Positions 24,337 to 32,351 of a stretch of 36,168 nt of DNA are shown piece by piece. Below the pieces are notes generated by a model. It searched no databases, was not told the origin of the DNA, and worked only from the letters and a program-made list of their open reading frames with translations. The translations under genes and the position numbers were made by a program. Location: positions 1 to 36,168 of the forward strand of contig CANGWB010000016.1 of NCBI GenBank assembly GCA_947457465.1. The letters are read 5' to 3'. Every line of letters begins with the position of its first letter. Position 1 is the stretch's first letter. This DNA is from Chitinophagaceae bacterium (GTDB taxonomy: Bacteria; Bacteroidota; Bacteroidia; Chitinophagales; Chitinophagaceae).

Positions 24337-25458
24337 TCAGGAAATCACCCGAAGGGTAGACTTGATGTTGTCGGCGGTGGCGGTAAGATCTTCCAAATAA
24401 CTGCCCATCAGGGTGACATGACCCATCTTTCGACCCGGCTTGGTGTCTTTTTTGCCGTATAAGTGCAAAAAGGCATTTGGTAAACGTAGAAGCTCCTCGA
24501 GGCCCTCATATCGGGCTTTCCCGGAAAAACCATTGGATCCAATCAGATTCAGCATCAGCGAAGGCATGATCGGCTCCGGATTACCAAGGGGCATGCCCAT
24601 CAGAATCCGCCATAGCATATCGAACTGGGAGCAATAATGTGCTTCGATGGTATGGTGCCCGCTATTGTGAACCCGGGGGGCGATCTCATTGATCCAAATG
24701 TTGTTCTCCTGATCGATGAACATCTCCACGGCAAAGAGTCCGGCAGAGTCAAAGGCACTAACCAACTGTTTGGCTAACGACACTGCTAATGTTTCAATTT
24801 CAGTTGAAATGAGTGACGGACAGATTTGATAATCAAGCAGATTTAATTTCTGATCAAATACCATTTCAACACTGGGGTAGGCTACGATCTCACCGGTCTG
24901 GCTGACAGCCACCAGTACGGCCAGTTCTTTTTGGATGTCGATCTTTTTTTCCAGAACGGATGGTTCATCGAACCCGGCATCGAGATCGGCGACTGTGTTC
25001 AGGATGGTCACGCCTTTACCATCGTATCCACCGACGCCCAGTTTATGCACCGCGGGTAAAAGATCCAGGTGTTCAGAGAGTTCTGCTCTGGATGCGGTGA
25101 TCCGAAAGGGGGCCGTGGGGATATTATTCTGTTGATAGAAGGTCTTCTGATGTATTTTATTTTGGATGGTTCGCAGAACGGCCGGGCGAGGGATGACAGT
25201 AATACCTTCTTTTTCGAGTTGTTCCAAGGCATCTACATTGACCTGTTCGATCTCGATTGTCAGCACATCCACCGTTCTTCCAAAATGCAGTACGGACTCA
25301 AAATCACGAATGTTTCCAAGCACAAAATGGTGGCAAAGGTTGGCGGCAGGGCACTCGGCATCGTTTTCCATTACATAGGTTTCTGTCGGATAGTTAGCGG
25401 CTGCTTGCAACAGCATCCTTCCCAATTGTCCGCCCCCTAATATGCCTACCTTTTTCAT
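24337..25458 (-). CDS. purK: N5-carboxyaminoimidazole ribonucleotide synthase
   Basis: The 373-residue ATP-grasp enzyme makes N5-CAIR from AIR, bicarbonate and ATP, feeding PurE. It begins MKKVGILGGGQLGRMLLQAA. It contains the ATP-grasp segments IQNKIHQKTFYQQNNIPTAPF, KLGVGGYDGKGV and EMFIDQENNIWINEIAPRVHNSGHHTIEA, and ends in the small PurK C-terminal domain with GRKMGHVTLMG. The open frame reaches 25584, but the conserved start is 25458, four bases after a perfect -7 box. It is divergent from hppD, and downstream lies the efflux operon with its own promoter. Confidence 0.97.
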   Translation of the reverse strand: MKKVGILGGGQLGRMLLQAAANYPTETYVMENDAECPAANLCHHFVLGNIRDFESVLHFGRTVDVLTIEIEQVNVDALEQLEKEGITVIPRPAVLRTIQNKIHQKTFYQQNNIPTAPFRITASRAELSEHLDLLPAVHKLGVGGYDGKGVTILNTVADLDAGFDEPSVLEKKIDIQKELAVLVAVSQTGEIVAYPSVEMVFDQKLNLLDYQICPSLISTEIETLAVSLAKQLVSAFDSAGLFAVEMFIDQENNIWINEIAPRVHNSGHHTIEAHYCSQFDMLWRILMGMPLGNPEPIMPSLMLNLIGSNGFSGKARYEGLEELLRLPNAFLHLYGKKDTKPGRKMGHVTLMGSYLEDLTATADNIKSTLRVIS

Positions 25459-25462
25459 TTGG

Positions 25463-25493
25463 CAAAGATAACCGCGCGCCTCTAGCTGAGAAA
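25463..25493 (-). promoter_or_regulatory. purK promoter, predicted leaderless
   Basis: On the minus strand, TTTC (25493-25490), a 19-base spacer and TATCTTTG (25470-25463) fit the -33/-7 consensus with a single mismatch. The -7 box ends four bases before the ATG, so the transcript should start at or next to the A of the start codon. Confidence 0.65.
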
Positions 25494-25508
25494 GGGTTCT
25501 GAATACGT

Positions 25509-25516
25509 TAATTTTG
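25509..25516 (+). promoter_or_regulatory. -7 box of hppD
   Basis: TAATTTTG matches TAnnTTTG exactly, 36 bases before the hppD ATG at 25553. No clear -33 TTTG is seen. It argues against the in-frame TTG at 25514, which lies inside the box. Confidence 0.5.
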
Positions 25517-25552
25517 CATCCGTCCACTTGCTTGATCATAAAATATTCCAAC

Positions 25553-26683
25553 ATGTCAACCCAGCCTGCTGAAATGAATGCCAATCCGTCTGTTGATTTT
25601 TTGCCTTTGGAGGGAACCGATTATGTAGAATTCTATGTCGGTAATGCCAAGCAAGCGGCTCATTACTATATGACTGCTTTCGGTTTTCAGGCGTTGGCAT
25701 ACGCCGGACCTGAAACGGGGTGCAAGGATTTTGCCAGTTATGCGATTCGGCAACACAAGCTCACGTTTGTGCTGACGACTCCCTTGCATCCGGACAATCC
25801 AATGGCTGATCATATTTATAAGCATGGCGATGGGGTAAAAGCATTGGCCCTTCGTGTGCCCGATGCTCGTGCTGCTTGGCAAGAAACGACCGCCAGAGGA
25901 GCCAAGTCTTACCTGGAGCCGGTGGTAAAACAAGACGCACATGGTGAGGCCGTGATCAGTGGGATCCATACGTATGGTGATACCGTACACCTTTTCATTG
26001 AGCGGAAGAACTATACTGGGGCCTTCCTGCCTGGTTACCGGGCTTGGTCCAACCCTTATTACGCACCGGCGTCGACAGGACTACTCTATGTTGACCATTG
26101 CGTGGGTAATGTTGGTTGGAATCAAATGAATACGTGGGTGAAATTTTACGAAGAGGTGATGGGCTTCAAGAACATTCTCTCCTTCGATGATGAGGATATC
26201 TCCACTGAGTATTCGGCATTGATGAGCAAGGTGATGAGCAGTGGTAACGGGTTTGTCAAATTCCCGATCAATGAGCCTGCTGAAGGGAAAAAGAAAAGTC
26301 AGGTCGAAGAGTATCTTGATTTTTACCGAGGTGAGGGCGTTCAACACGTGGCATTGGCAACCAGTGATATTGTGGCGTCTGTTCGGGCACTACAATCCCG
26401 CGGGGTGGAGTTTTTGAAAGTCCCCACCACCTATTATGATGATCTCTTGGATCGGGTCGGACCGATCGACGAGGATCTTGAACCCTTGAAAGAGCTGGGT
26501 ATATTGGTTGACCGCGACAATGAAGGCTACTTGTTGCAACTGTTCTCCAAGCCCGTCGAAGATCGTCCGACTTTATTCTTTGAGATCATTCAGCGAAAAG
26601 GAGCCAAAAGTTTCGGCAAAGGAAACTTCAAAGCATTGTTCGAGGCCATCGAGCGAGAGCAGGCTCTTCGGGGGAATCTTTAA
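25553..26683 (+). CDS. hppD: 4-hydroxyphenylpyruvate dioxygenase
   Basis: The 376-residue enzyme converts 4-hydroxyphenylpyruvate to homogentisate in tyrosine degradation, using non-haem Fe(II). It consists of two vicinal-oxygen-chelate domains. Iron ligands are H182 (VDHCVGNV), H265 (GVQHVALAT) and E344 (FFEIIQRKGAKSFGKGNF); the C-terminal helix sequence FKALFEAIEREQALRGNL is also conserved. I chose the ATG at 25553 (MSTQPAEM). The frame extends 13 codons further to a TTG, but that falls in the promoter. Homogentisate 1,2-dioxygenase and the later steps are not encoded in the window. Confidence 0.97.
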   Translation: MSTQPAEMNANPSVDFLPLEGTDYVEFYVGNAKQAAHYYMTAFGFQALAYAGPETGCKDFASYAIRQHKLTFVLTTPLHPDNPMADHIYKHGDGVKALALRVPDARAAWQETTARGAKSYLEPVVKQDAHGEAVISGIHTYGDTVHLFIERKNYTGAFLPGYRAWSNPYYAPASTGLLYVDHCVGNVGWNQMNTWVKFYEEVMGFKNILSFDDEDISTEYSALMSKVMSSGNGFVKFPINEPAEGKKKSQVEEYLDFYRGEGVQHVALATSDIVASVRALQSRGVEFLKVPTTYYDDLLDRVGPIDEDLEPLKELGILVDRDNEGYLLQLFSKPVEDRPTLFFEIIQRKGAKSFGKGNFKALFEAIEREQALRGNL

Positions 26684-26731
26684 CAAGAGCTTTGAGGGAT
26701 CTAACTTACTTTCACTATCGGAAATAACCTG

Positions 26732-27550
26732 ATGTTCCGGATTACATCCATAATTCTTTCACTGAGCTTGCTCGGAAGTTTATCCGCTTCCGGTCAGTTC
26801 CTCTCATCTGGTAAGTCGGCCTATCCCTCTTTTGTTGACTATCAGCGCTCGCAGCCCAATCCGGCAGCTGCCTGGGCAAAAAAAGAGGATACGCTCCGCA
26901 AACAGTTCCGAGCCAAAAAATTGACGTGGCCTGCTCGTTTCATTTATGTACGATCGTTTAAGTACGACAGTGAGTTGGAGGTATGGGTGAAAGATAAAGT
27001 AACGGATACCTTTCAGCATTTTAAGTCCTATCGAATCTGTGCCTTGGCAGGTTATATGGGGCCCAAGCGCATGCAGGGTGATTATCAAGTACCGGAAGGT
27101 TTTTATTATATCAATGATTTCAATCCGCATTCCAGTTACTTTCTATCGCTTGGCCTCAATTATCCGAATGCTGCCGACAGAGTATTAAGTGATTCGCTTC
27201 GCCCCGGCGGAGAGATCTATATTCACGGAAGTTGTGTGACCGTCGGTTGTATTCCCATCACCGATCAGCAGATTGATGAGCTGTATATACTGGCTTCACA
27301 TGCATACGATCAAGGTCAACAGTTCATACCGGTACATGTATTTCCGATCCGTTTTGATGTACCTCGTAGTGCTGAGTACTTGCGTGGGTTAACCAAGGAC
27401 GATCACGAATTGGGAAGATTTGTCAAGCAACTGGAGCCGGCCTACTATGAATTTCAACGAACCCGCCGGCTACCGATCGTGCTCATCGCTCCGGATGGAT
27501 CCTACGTTATTGGAAAAGAAGCAACCGCCCCAACGGGTTCAATACATTAG
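26732..27550 (+). CDS. YafK/DpaA-like L,D-transpeptidase-fold (YkuD) protein, secreted
   Basis: The 272-residue protein has a signal peptide (about 1-21, ending SASGQ) and a YkuD-type domain whose active site is IYIHGSCVTVGCIPITD, with H165 and C173 as the likely catalytic pair. The pattern HGxCxxVGCxxxTD differs from the usual SxGCIR of crosslinking L,D-transpeptidases. It matches the YafK branch, whose E. coli member cleaves the link between Braun lipoprotein and peptidoglycan. A similar cell-wall hydrolase role in the periplasm is inferred. It follows hppD after 48 bases, and its TAG stop is part of the next gene's -7 box. Confidence 0.88.
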   Translation: MFRITSIILSLSLLGSLSASGQFLSSGKSAYPSFVDYQRSQPNPAAAWAKKEDTLRKQFRAKKLTWPARFIYVRSFKYDSELEVWVKDKVTDTFQHFKSYRICALAGYMGPKRMQGDYQVPEGFYYINDFNPHSSYFLSLGLNYPNAADRVLSDSLRPGGEIYIHGSCVTVGCIPITDQQIDELYILASHAYDQGQQFIPVHVFPIRFDVPRSAEYLRGLTKDDHELGRFVKQLEPAYYEFQRTRRLPIVLIAPDGSYVIGKEATAPTGSIH

Positions 27551-27555
27551 ATTTG
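27548..27555 (+). promoter_or_regulatory. -7 box of the ABC ATPase gene, overlapping the previous stop codon
   Basis: TAGATTTG is an exact TAnnTTTG match. Its first three bases are the TAG stop of the L,D-transpeptidase-like gene, and it ends four bases before the ATG of the ABC gene. No -33 TTTG is evident. Confidence 0.45.
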
Positions 27556-27559
27556 CTGC

Positions 27560-28321
27560 ATGTCTGCCACCATCATCTCTGTTGATCAACTCGTAAAGAA
27601 TTATGGAAGTTTCGAGGCCGTAAAAGGGATCTCCTTTTCGGTGCAGGAAGGAGAGATCTTCGGTTTGCTGGGCCCCAATGGCGCCGGAAAATCCACCACC
27701 CTTGAGATAAGTGAAACACTGCGAACGAAAACATCCGGTAAGATAATGGTGGGCGGTCTGGATCTCGACCGATCCCCGGATGATATCAAAAAAATCATTG
27801 GCGTTCAATTGCAAAGCAGCGGATATTATCCTGGCTTGAATTTGGTACAACTGATCGAGTTGTTTTGTGGATTATATGGGAAGGATCAGGATCCCATGGA
27901 ATTACTCGAGCTGGTGAACCTACGTGATAAAGCAAAATCAAAGGTCAAGGAACTGAGTGGTGGTCAGCGTCAACGCTTCTCCGTTGCCACTACGCTGATT
28001 AACGATCCCCGGATCATATTTCTGGATGAGCCCACTACGGGTCTCGACCCTCAGGCCAGAAGAAGTCTTTGGGAATTGATCAAACGTATCCGGGAACGGG
28101 GTACTACCGTGATCATTACTACCCATTATATGGATGAAGCAGAATATCTCTGTGACCGGGTAGCGATCATCGATTCAGGTCGTATCATCGCCCTGGATTC
28201 ACCCGACAAACTCATCGATCAATTGGTGGCTTCTGGTTTTGAGCGCCCCAAAGAAATGAAACAGGCCAATCTGGAGGATGTATTTATCCAACTGACAGGT
28301 CATTCTCTACGCGAAGACTAA
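27560..28321 (+). CDS. ABC transporter ATP-binding protein (drug/lipid exporter type)
   Basis: The 253-residue ATPase shows Walker A GPNGAGKSTT near residue 36, the Q-loop region VQLQSSGYYPGLNLV, the signature LSGGQRQRFSVA, Walker B IIFLDEPTTGLDPQAR and the switch His in ITTHYMDEAEYLCDRVAI. Its closest general type is the DrrA/CcmA-like exporter ATPase. No permease gene is adjacent: the next gene, three bases downstream, encodes an FKBP. Its membrane partner must be encoded elsewhere, or the gene works with an unrelated permease. The substrate is unknown. Confidence 0.94.
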   Translation: MSATIISVDQLVKNYGSFEAVKGISFSVQEGEIFGLLGPNGAGKSTTLEISETLRTKTSGKIMVGGLDLDRSPDDIKKIIGVQLQSSGYYPGLNLVQLIELFCGLYGKDQDPMELLELVNLRDKAKSKVKELSGGQRQRFSVATTLINDPRIIFLDEPTTGLDPQARRSLWELIKRIRERGTTVIITTHYMDEAEYLCDRVAIIDSGRIIALDSPDKLIDQLVASGFERPKEMKQANLEDVFIQLTGHSLRED

Positions 28322-28324
28322 TAA

Positions 28325-28762
28325 ATGAATACACAAGACAAGATCCGAGCTTTTATGCAAGAAAAAATCCAAACACAAAAGACAGAGGGAGCGACCTTCC
28401 TCGCACAGAACAAAACACAGCCGGGTGTCGTAGAGATACCGGAAGGCATTCAATATTTGATCCTGCAAGAGGGTAGTGGACGTAAACCCGCCCCAACAGA
28501 TTCCGTGAAAGCACATTATGCCGGGTCCTTACTGAGCGGAAAGGAATTTGATAGTTCATTCCGCCGAAATCAGCCCTTCACAGCCCCATTGAAAGCACTG
28601 ATCAAAGGTTGGCAGATCGCTTTGCCAATGATGAGTGAGGGAAGTCGCTGGAGGCTTTGGATCCCATCTGATCTGGCCTACGGTGATAGGGGAGCAGGTT
28701 CCGATATCCCGGGCGGCGCGACACTCATTTTTGAAGTGGAGTTGCTTGAGGTTATTTCCTAA
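28325..28762 (+). CDS. FKBP-type peptidyl-prolyl cis-trans isomerase
   Basis: The 145-residue protein has a short helical N-terminus (about 1-35) and one FKBP domain. Conserved segments are DSVKAHYAGSLLSGKEFDSSF, the long PFTAPLKALIKGWQIALPMM, GSRWRLWIPSDLAYGDRGAG and IPGGATLIFEVELLEV. The order and the Mip/FkpA-like extension fit the bacterial FKBP foldases. No signal peptide is visible, so it is probably cytoplasmic. It is three bases after the ABC ATPase gene and should be co-transcribed. Its stop lies inside the 3' end of folC, an 11-base tail-to-tail overlap. Confidence 0.95.
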   Translation: MNTQDKIRAFMQEKIQTQKTEGATFLAQNKTQPGVVEIPEGIQYLILQEGSGRKPAPTDSVKAHYAGSLLSGKEFDSSFRRNQPFTAPLKALIKGWQIALPMMSEGSRWRLWIPSDLAYGDRGAGSDIPGGATLIFEVELLEVIS

Positions 28763-30041
28763 CCTCACCTACTAGGAAGATACTCCCCGTTACTAAGATT
28801 AGATCATGGGGGTCAGCACGTTTCAATGCCTCTTCGATGGCGTTGTTCACATCCCGATATTCCTGACCTATTAATCCAACAGCCATTGCTTGCTCTTTCA
28901 AGAGGTGGCTTGGCAGTGCCCTGGGTATGGAGGCTTGCGTAAAATAATAATTCGCGGAGGTTGGAAGCATGCGAAGCACGTCATCGATCTGCTTGTCATT
29001 AACCATTCCCAAGACGATGTGCAGTTTTTTATGCGGAGTGAGGCGCAGTTGTTCGAGTACTTGTGCGAGTCCGTGTGTGTTATGCGCCACATCCAGCACC
29101 AACATCGGGTCATTTTGCAGCACTTCCCATCGTCCACTGAATCCGGTAATGGTCTTCACATTATCCAATGCACTTCGAATGGCATGATCGGTGATATTCC
29201 AATTAGATGTTCGCAGTATGTTCACTGATTCTAGAACGGTCAGTAAATTTTTCAATTGGTAGATGCCCGTTAGGTCTAGGGAATACGGAGAAGTATGTAG
29301 GGATCCGGTCTCGATCACCTCTGCGATCAATCGATTTGACTGATGGCGATGTGATTGTATCCGGTAATTTTTTCCGGACCAGGTCAGGGGTGCCTGCATG
29401 TTTTGTGCTTTATCCAGAAATACAGGCATGGTTTCCGGCTTTTGTTCGCCAACAACGACCGGGGTGTTTTTCTTGATGATGCCGGCTTTTTCAAATGCGA
29501 TCTTATCCAGTGTGTCACCTAACAAATTCATGTGATCCCATCCAATGTTGGTGATGATGGATAGTTCGGGGTTGATAACGTTGGTGCTGTCCAATCGCCC
29601 ACCCAATCCGGTTTCGATCACGGCAATGTTGACCTGCGCTTTTGCAAAATGATCAAAGGCCATGGCCACGGTCAATTCAAAAAAACTGGGTTCAATCTCC
29701 TCAATGGCCGGGCGGATCGATTCGGTGAAATCCATTACGGTTTGTTCGGGGATCATTGTTCCGTCGATTCGGATCCGTTCTCTGAAATCTTTCAGGTGAG
29801 GAGAGGTATAGAGACCGGTCTTATACCCAGCTGCTTGCAGGATCGCCGCCAGCATGTGACTGACCGAACCTTTTCCATTGGTGCCTGCGATGTGGATGGT
29901 GCGAATGGACTGATGGGGATTTCCGATGTGTTCGAGTAGCGCGATCGTGTTATGCAGATCTGTTTTGTAGGCAGCTGCTCCGATGCGACTGTACATCGGC
30001 AATTTCGAAAAAAGATATTCCAGCGTCTCCGCGTAGTTCAT
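28752..30041 (-). CDS. folC: Folylpolyglutamate synthase / dihydrofolate synthase
   Basis: The 429-residue ligase adds glutamate to folates, and in many bacteria it also makes dihydrofolate. The P-loop IAGTNGKGSVSHMLAAIL is near residue 50, followed by YTSPHLKDFRERIRIDG and the metal/Mur-ligase motif ETGLGGRLDSTNVI. IGWDHMNLLGDTLDKIAFEKAGIIK and the C-terminal glutamate ligase domain start LVLDVAHNTHGL complete the enzyme. It begins eight bases after the TonB-like gene and is likely co-transcribed with it. It converges on, and overlaps, the FKBP gene. Confidence 0.96.
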   Translation of the reverse strand: MNYAETLEYLFSKLPMYSRIGAAAYKTDLHNTIALLEHIGNPHQSIRTIHIAGTNGKGSVSHMLAAILQAAGYKTGLYTSPHLKDFRERIRIDGTMIPEQTVMDFTESIRPAIEEIEPSFFELTVAMAFDHFAKAQVNIAVIETGLGGRLDSTNVINPELSIITNIGWDHMNLLGDTLDKIAFEKAGIIKKNTPVVVGEQKPETMPVFLDKAQNMQAPLTWSGKNYRIQSHRHQSNRLIAEVIETGSLHTSPYSLDLTGIYQLKNLLTVLESVNILRTSNWNITDHAIRSALDNVKTITGFSGRWEVLQNDPMLVLDVAHNTHGLAQVLEQLRLTPHKKLHIVLGMVNDKQIDDVLRMLPTSANYYFTQASIPRALPSHLLKEQAMAVGLIGQEYRDVNNAIEEALKRADPHDLILVTGSIFLVGEVRK

Positions 30042-30049
30042 GCCACAAG

Positions 30050-30910
30050 TTAATTCACGAGGAAATTGAATTGCACGGTCACGATGTCCTCTTGTTCGGA
30101 TCGATCGAACTGGATCTTACTCAAGTATTGTGTGATGGCTTGCTTATATTGGTTGGTGCGATGGGTAGATCCTTTTGCGAACTCGACAAAACTGCCTTTT
30201 CCTTCAGGTGAAACCCGGATACGTGCGAATATGGTGGCATTGTCCATATCGCCATCGAACCGAGATGCTCGTACGATTTTTCGGTTGCCGCTGGTGACGG
30301 CCGGACCATTACCAGTGCCGGTGCCGGATCCATTTCCACCTCCGATACCCGTGCCGCTACCGCCACCTGAGCCGGAACCTTTGCCAACGCCCAGGCCGGT
30401 GCCTTGGTTGCCGGATCGATTGAAATCATCCGGACTATCAGCACCCGTACCCGTGCGGTTATTCTTTTTACCCATGACCATCTTGGGTTGTGGAGGAGCA
30501 GGGTTTTCTTCTTTTCTGGGAGTTATTTTGACAACAGCCGGTTTGGTGATCTTGGGCGATTCTTTTTTAGTGATGACCGGTTTGACGACGACGGCTTCTT
30601 TCTCTTCCGGATCAGCTATTTCTTTTGCCGGTTCAGGTTCGCCGGATGGCTGGGGCGATTCCGGTGTGGCACCGGTTGGTCCGATGGCTTGCGCGATGTT
30701 TCCGCCACCACCGCCTCCATCCTGTTCTGTTTCAATGGGTGGTTCGGGTGGTAGGTTCAATTCTACTTCGATGGTGGTAGGTTCCTCTGGCTTGACAGGA
30801 ATCTCGATACGCCATTTGAGAAACAGGATCAACAAGGTCAGCAAAGCAGCGGCCACCCCTGTGTAGAACAGGGCACGATTCCGGTGTTGTGTGTCGAGTG
30901 ATTGGGCCAT
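30050..30910 (-). CDS. TonB-like energy transducer with glycine-rich linker
   Basis: The ~286-residue protein has one N-terminal membrane helix (YTGVAAALLTLLILFLKW). A Glu/Pro- and Lys/Pro-rich stretch follows. An unusual Gly-Ser-Thr-Asn linker (encoded at about 30302-30412) comes before a C-terminal domain of about 75 residues (IFARIRVSPEGKGSFVEFA to VTVQFNFLVN) that resembles TonB C-termini. It would span the periplasm and pass proton-motive energy to an outer-membrane receptor; no ExbB/ExbD genes are present here. The frame runs to an ATG at 30928. A near -7 box (TAGTTTTA, 30937-30930) only one base from that ATG favours the ATG at 30910. folC follows eight bases downstream. Confidence 0.82.
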   Translation of the reverse strand: MAQSLDTQHRNRALFYTGVAAALLTLLILFLKWRIEIPVKPEEPTTIEVELNLPPEPPIETEQDGGGGGGNIAQAIGPTGATPESPQPSGEPEPAKEIADPEEKEAVVVKPVITKKESPKITKPAVVKITPRKEENPAPPQPKMVMGKKNNRTGTGADSPDDFNRSGNQGTGLGVGKGSGSGGGSGTGIGGGNGSGTGTGNGPAVTSGNRKIVRASRFDGDMDNATIFARIRVSPEGKGSFVEFAKGSTHRTNQYKQAITQYLSKIQFDRSEQEDIVTVQFNFLVN

Positions 30911-31049
30911 GGCAGGATTCGATCGCATGTAAAACTAGTTTAACCGGCTGGCAGTTCCCTTAATGGATTATGCACAGCTGTTAAAACGATGCGTTAATGT
31001 GGCTTACTGCACACGTCTAGCCAAAAAAAGGTTAAGGATCGGAGTGGTT

Positions 31050-32351
31050 TCAATGGGCGAAGTCACGGGCAAAATCGCCTCGTATCCGTTCGATCGGTGG
31101 ATTGAAATAACCGAACCGAAGGGCAGGGAATTCCTCCCGGATCAAGTCTTGCAGTTGTTTTACACCGAGGCATTCACCGGTATCGGCAACACCGATCTTG
31201 CCCAGATACCAGTCGGGGTCGATATTGAAATTCCGCCATTGGATCATGTTCAGTCCGGTCGTTTTGATCAGCTTCCGAAGGGCTTCATATTCGGCGACAG
31301 AGTCGGTCATGCCGGGGAAAACAAAATAATTGATGGAGGTCCACCCACCATATGCATGCACCACTTTCAAACTCTCGATGATGTCATCGAAATCATAGTT
31401 GTTGGGGCGGTAGTAAGGCATGTAGATCTCTCGGCGTGCCGAGTTGGTACTCACGCGGATCGAATTCAATCCCGCTTCACAGAGTGCTTTAACGGCATCA
31501 GGTTTGGAGCCGTTGGTATTGATATTGATGCTGCCTTTCGAGGTGTGTTTACGTATTTCGAGGATCGCTTCGCGGATCGTTTCCCACATCAATAATGGCT
31601 CGCCTTCACAACCCTGTCCGAAGCTGATGATCGGAAAGGGGGCCGATTCAAGGTGGGGCACAGTGAACTCTACTATCTCTTCCGGCGTTGGTTTGAATTG
31701 AAGTCGGTCTTGAGTCGATACGATCGGTTCTTCATCCGGTTGAAGAGAAATGCAGCCCACACAGTTGGCATTACAGGCAGGAGAGGCGGGTACCGGACAC
31801 TCCCAGCGACCCAGGGAGAAATTACGCGCAGCCGGACATTGATAGGTCTGGCAACAATTTTCCATCAGGTGTTTGACCAACCTGTTATGCGGATAGGCTT
31901 TCAGTAGTTGTGCTGTTCCTTCATTGATGCGGGATTGATCGTATCCGCTACATTCTTGTCTGATATCAGGTTCGATGCGGATCGCAGGCACATAGAATTT
32001 CTCATTATGCCAACCGGCTGCCGTATAGCAAAATAGGGGAAGTGTGGGCGCATCGGCTGCCGTTTCATACGCCGCCAAATAAAATCCCGTATGTGCAGGG
32101 GGGATGAAAGCCGCGACAGCCCATCCTTTCTCACAAAGCCGCATTTCACCGGTGGTTACATCGATGCCGATGCCGCGACGTCCGGGTAATTCGTATAAAG
32201 AACCTCCCTCGGGTAATTCAATCCATTGATCCTCCGGAATCGGGAGTGCATCCCATCCGCTTCTTCCGGTGACATAGAGGGAGCGATCTTCAAAGATGTT
32301 GCCTTCTCCGTCGCTGTAAAGCAGGTAGGGGGAATGAGTCAGGGTTTGCAT
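31050..32351 (-). CDS. Radical SAM protein of unknown substrate, with extra upstream cysteines
   Basis: The 433-residue protein has an N-terminal region of about 180 residues without a clear domain match. A radical SAM core starts at CNANCVGC (C193, C197, C200), followed by PIISFGQGCEGEPLL and a (beta/alpha)-barrel pattern (INTNGSKPDAVKALCEAGLNSIRVSTNS). The motif spacing is CxxxCxxC. Before it, C166, C167, C172 and C185 form another Cys cluster that could hold an auxiliary iron-sulfur centre. Its substrate cannot be deduced. Its start overlaps the end of the small membrane protein gene by 13 bases. ATG at 32351 gives MQTLTHSPYLL; the 32363 alternative is a GTG or TTG type start with no support. 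Confidence 0.87.
   Translation of the reverse strand: MQTLTHSPYLLYSDGEGNIFEDRSLYVTGRSGWDALPIPEDQWIELPEGGSLYELPGRRGIGIDVTTGEMRLCEKGWAVAAFIPPAHTGFYLAAYETAADAPTLPLFCYTAAGWHNEKFYVPAIRIEPDIRQECSGYDQSRINEGTAQLLKAYPHNRLVKHLMENCCQTYQCPAARNFSLGRWECPVPASPACNANCVGCISLQPDEEPIVSTQDRLQFKPTPEEIVEFTVPHLESAPFPIISFGQGCEGEPLLMWETIREAILEIRKHTSKGSININTNGSKPDAVKALCEAGLNSIRVSTNSARREIYMPYYRPNNYDFDDIIESLKVVHAYGGWTSINYFVFPGMTDSVAEYEALRKLIKTTGLNMIQWRNFNIDPDWYLGKIGVADTGECLGVKQLQDLIREEFPALRFGYFNPPIERIRGDFARDFAH

Noticed and set aside
30066-30866. 266-codon plus-strand ORF rich in Pro, Ser and Thr
   Set aside because: It is antisense to the TonB-like gene; its Pro-rich composition is simply the reverse complement of the Gly-rich linker, and no family features are visible.
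30932-30941. Palindrome AAACTAGTTT upstream of the TonB-like gene
   Set aside because: Ten A/T-rich bases overlapping a near -7 box are expected by chance in intergenic DNA; no matching copies noticed elsewhere.
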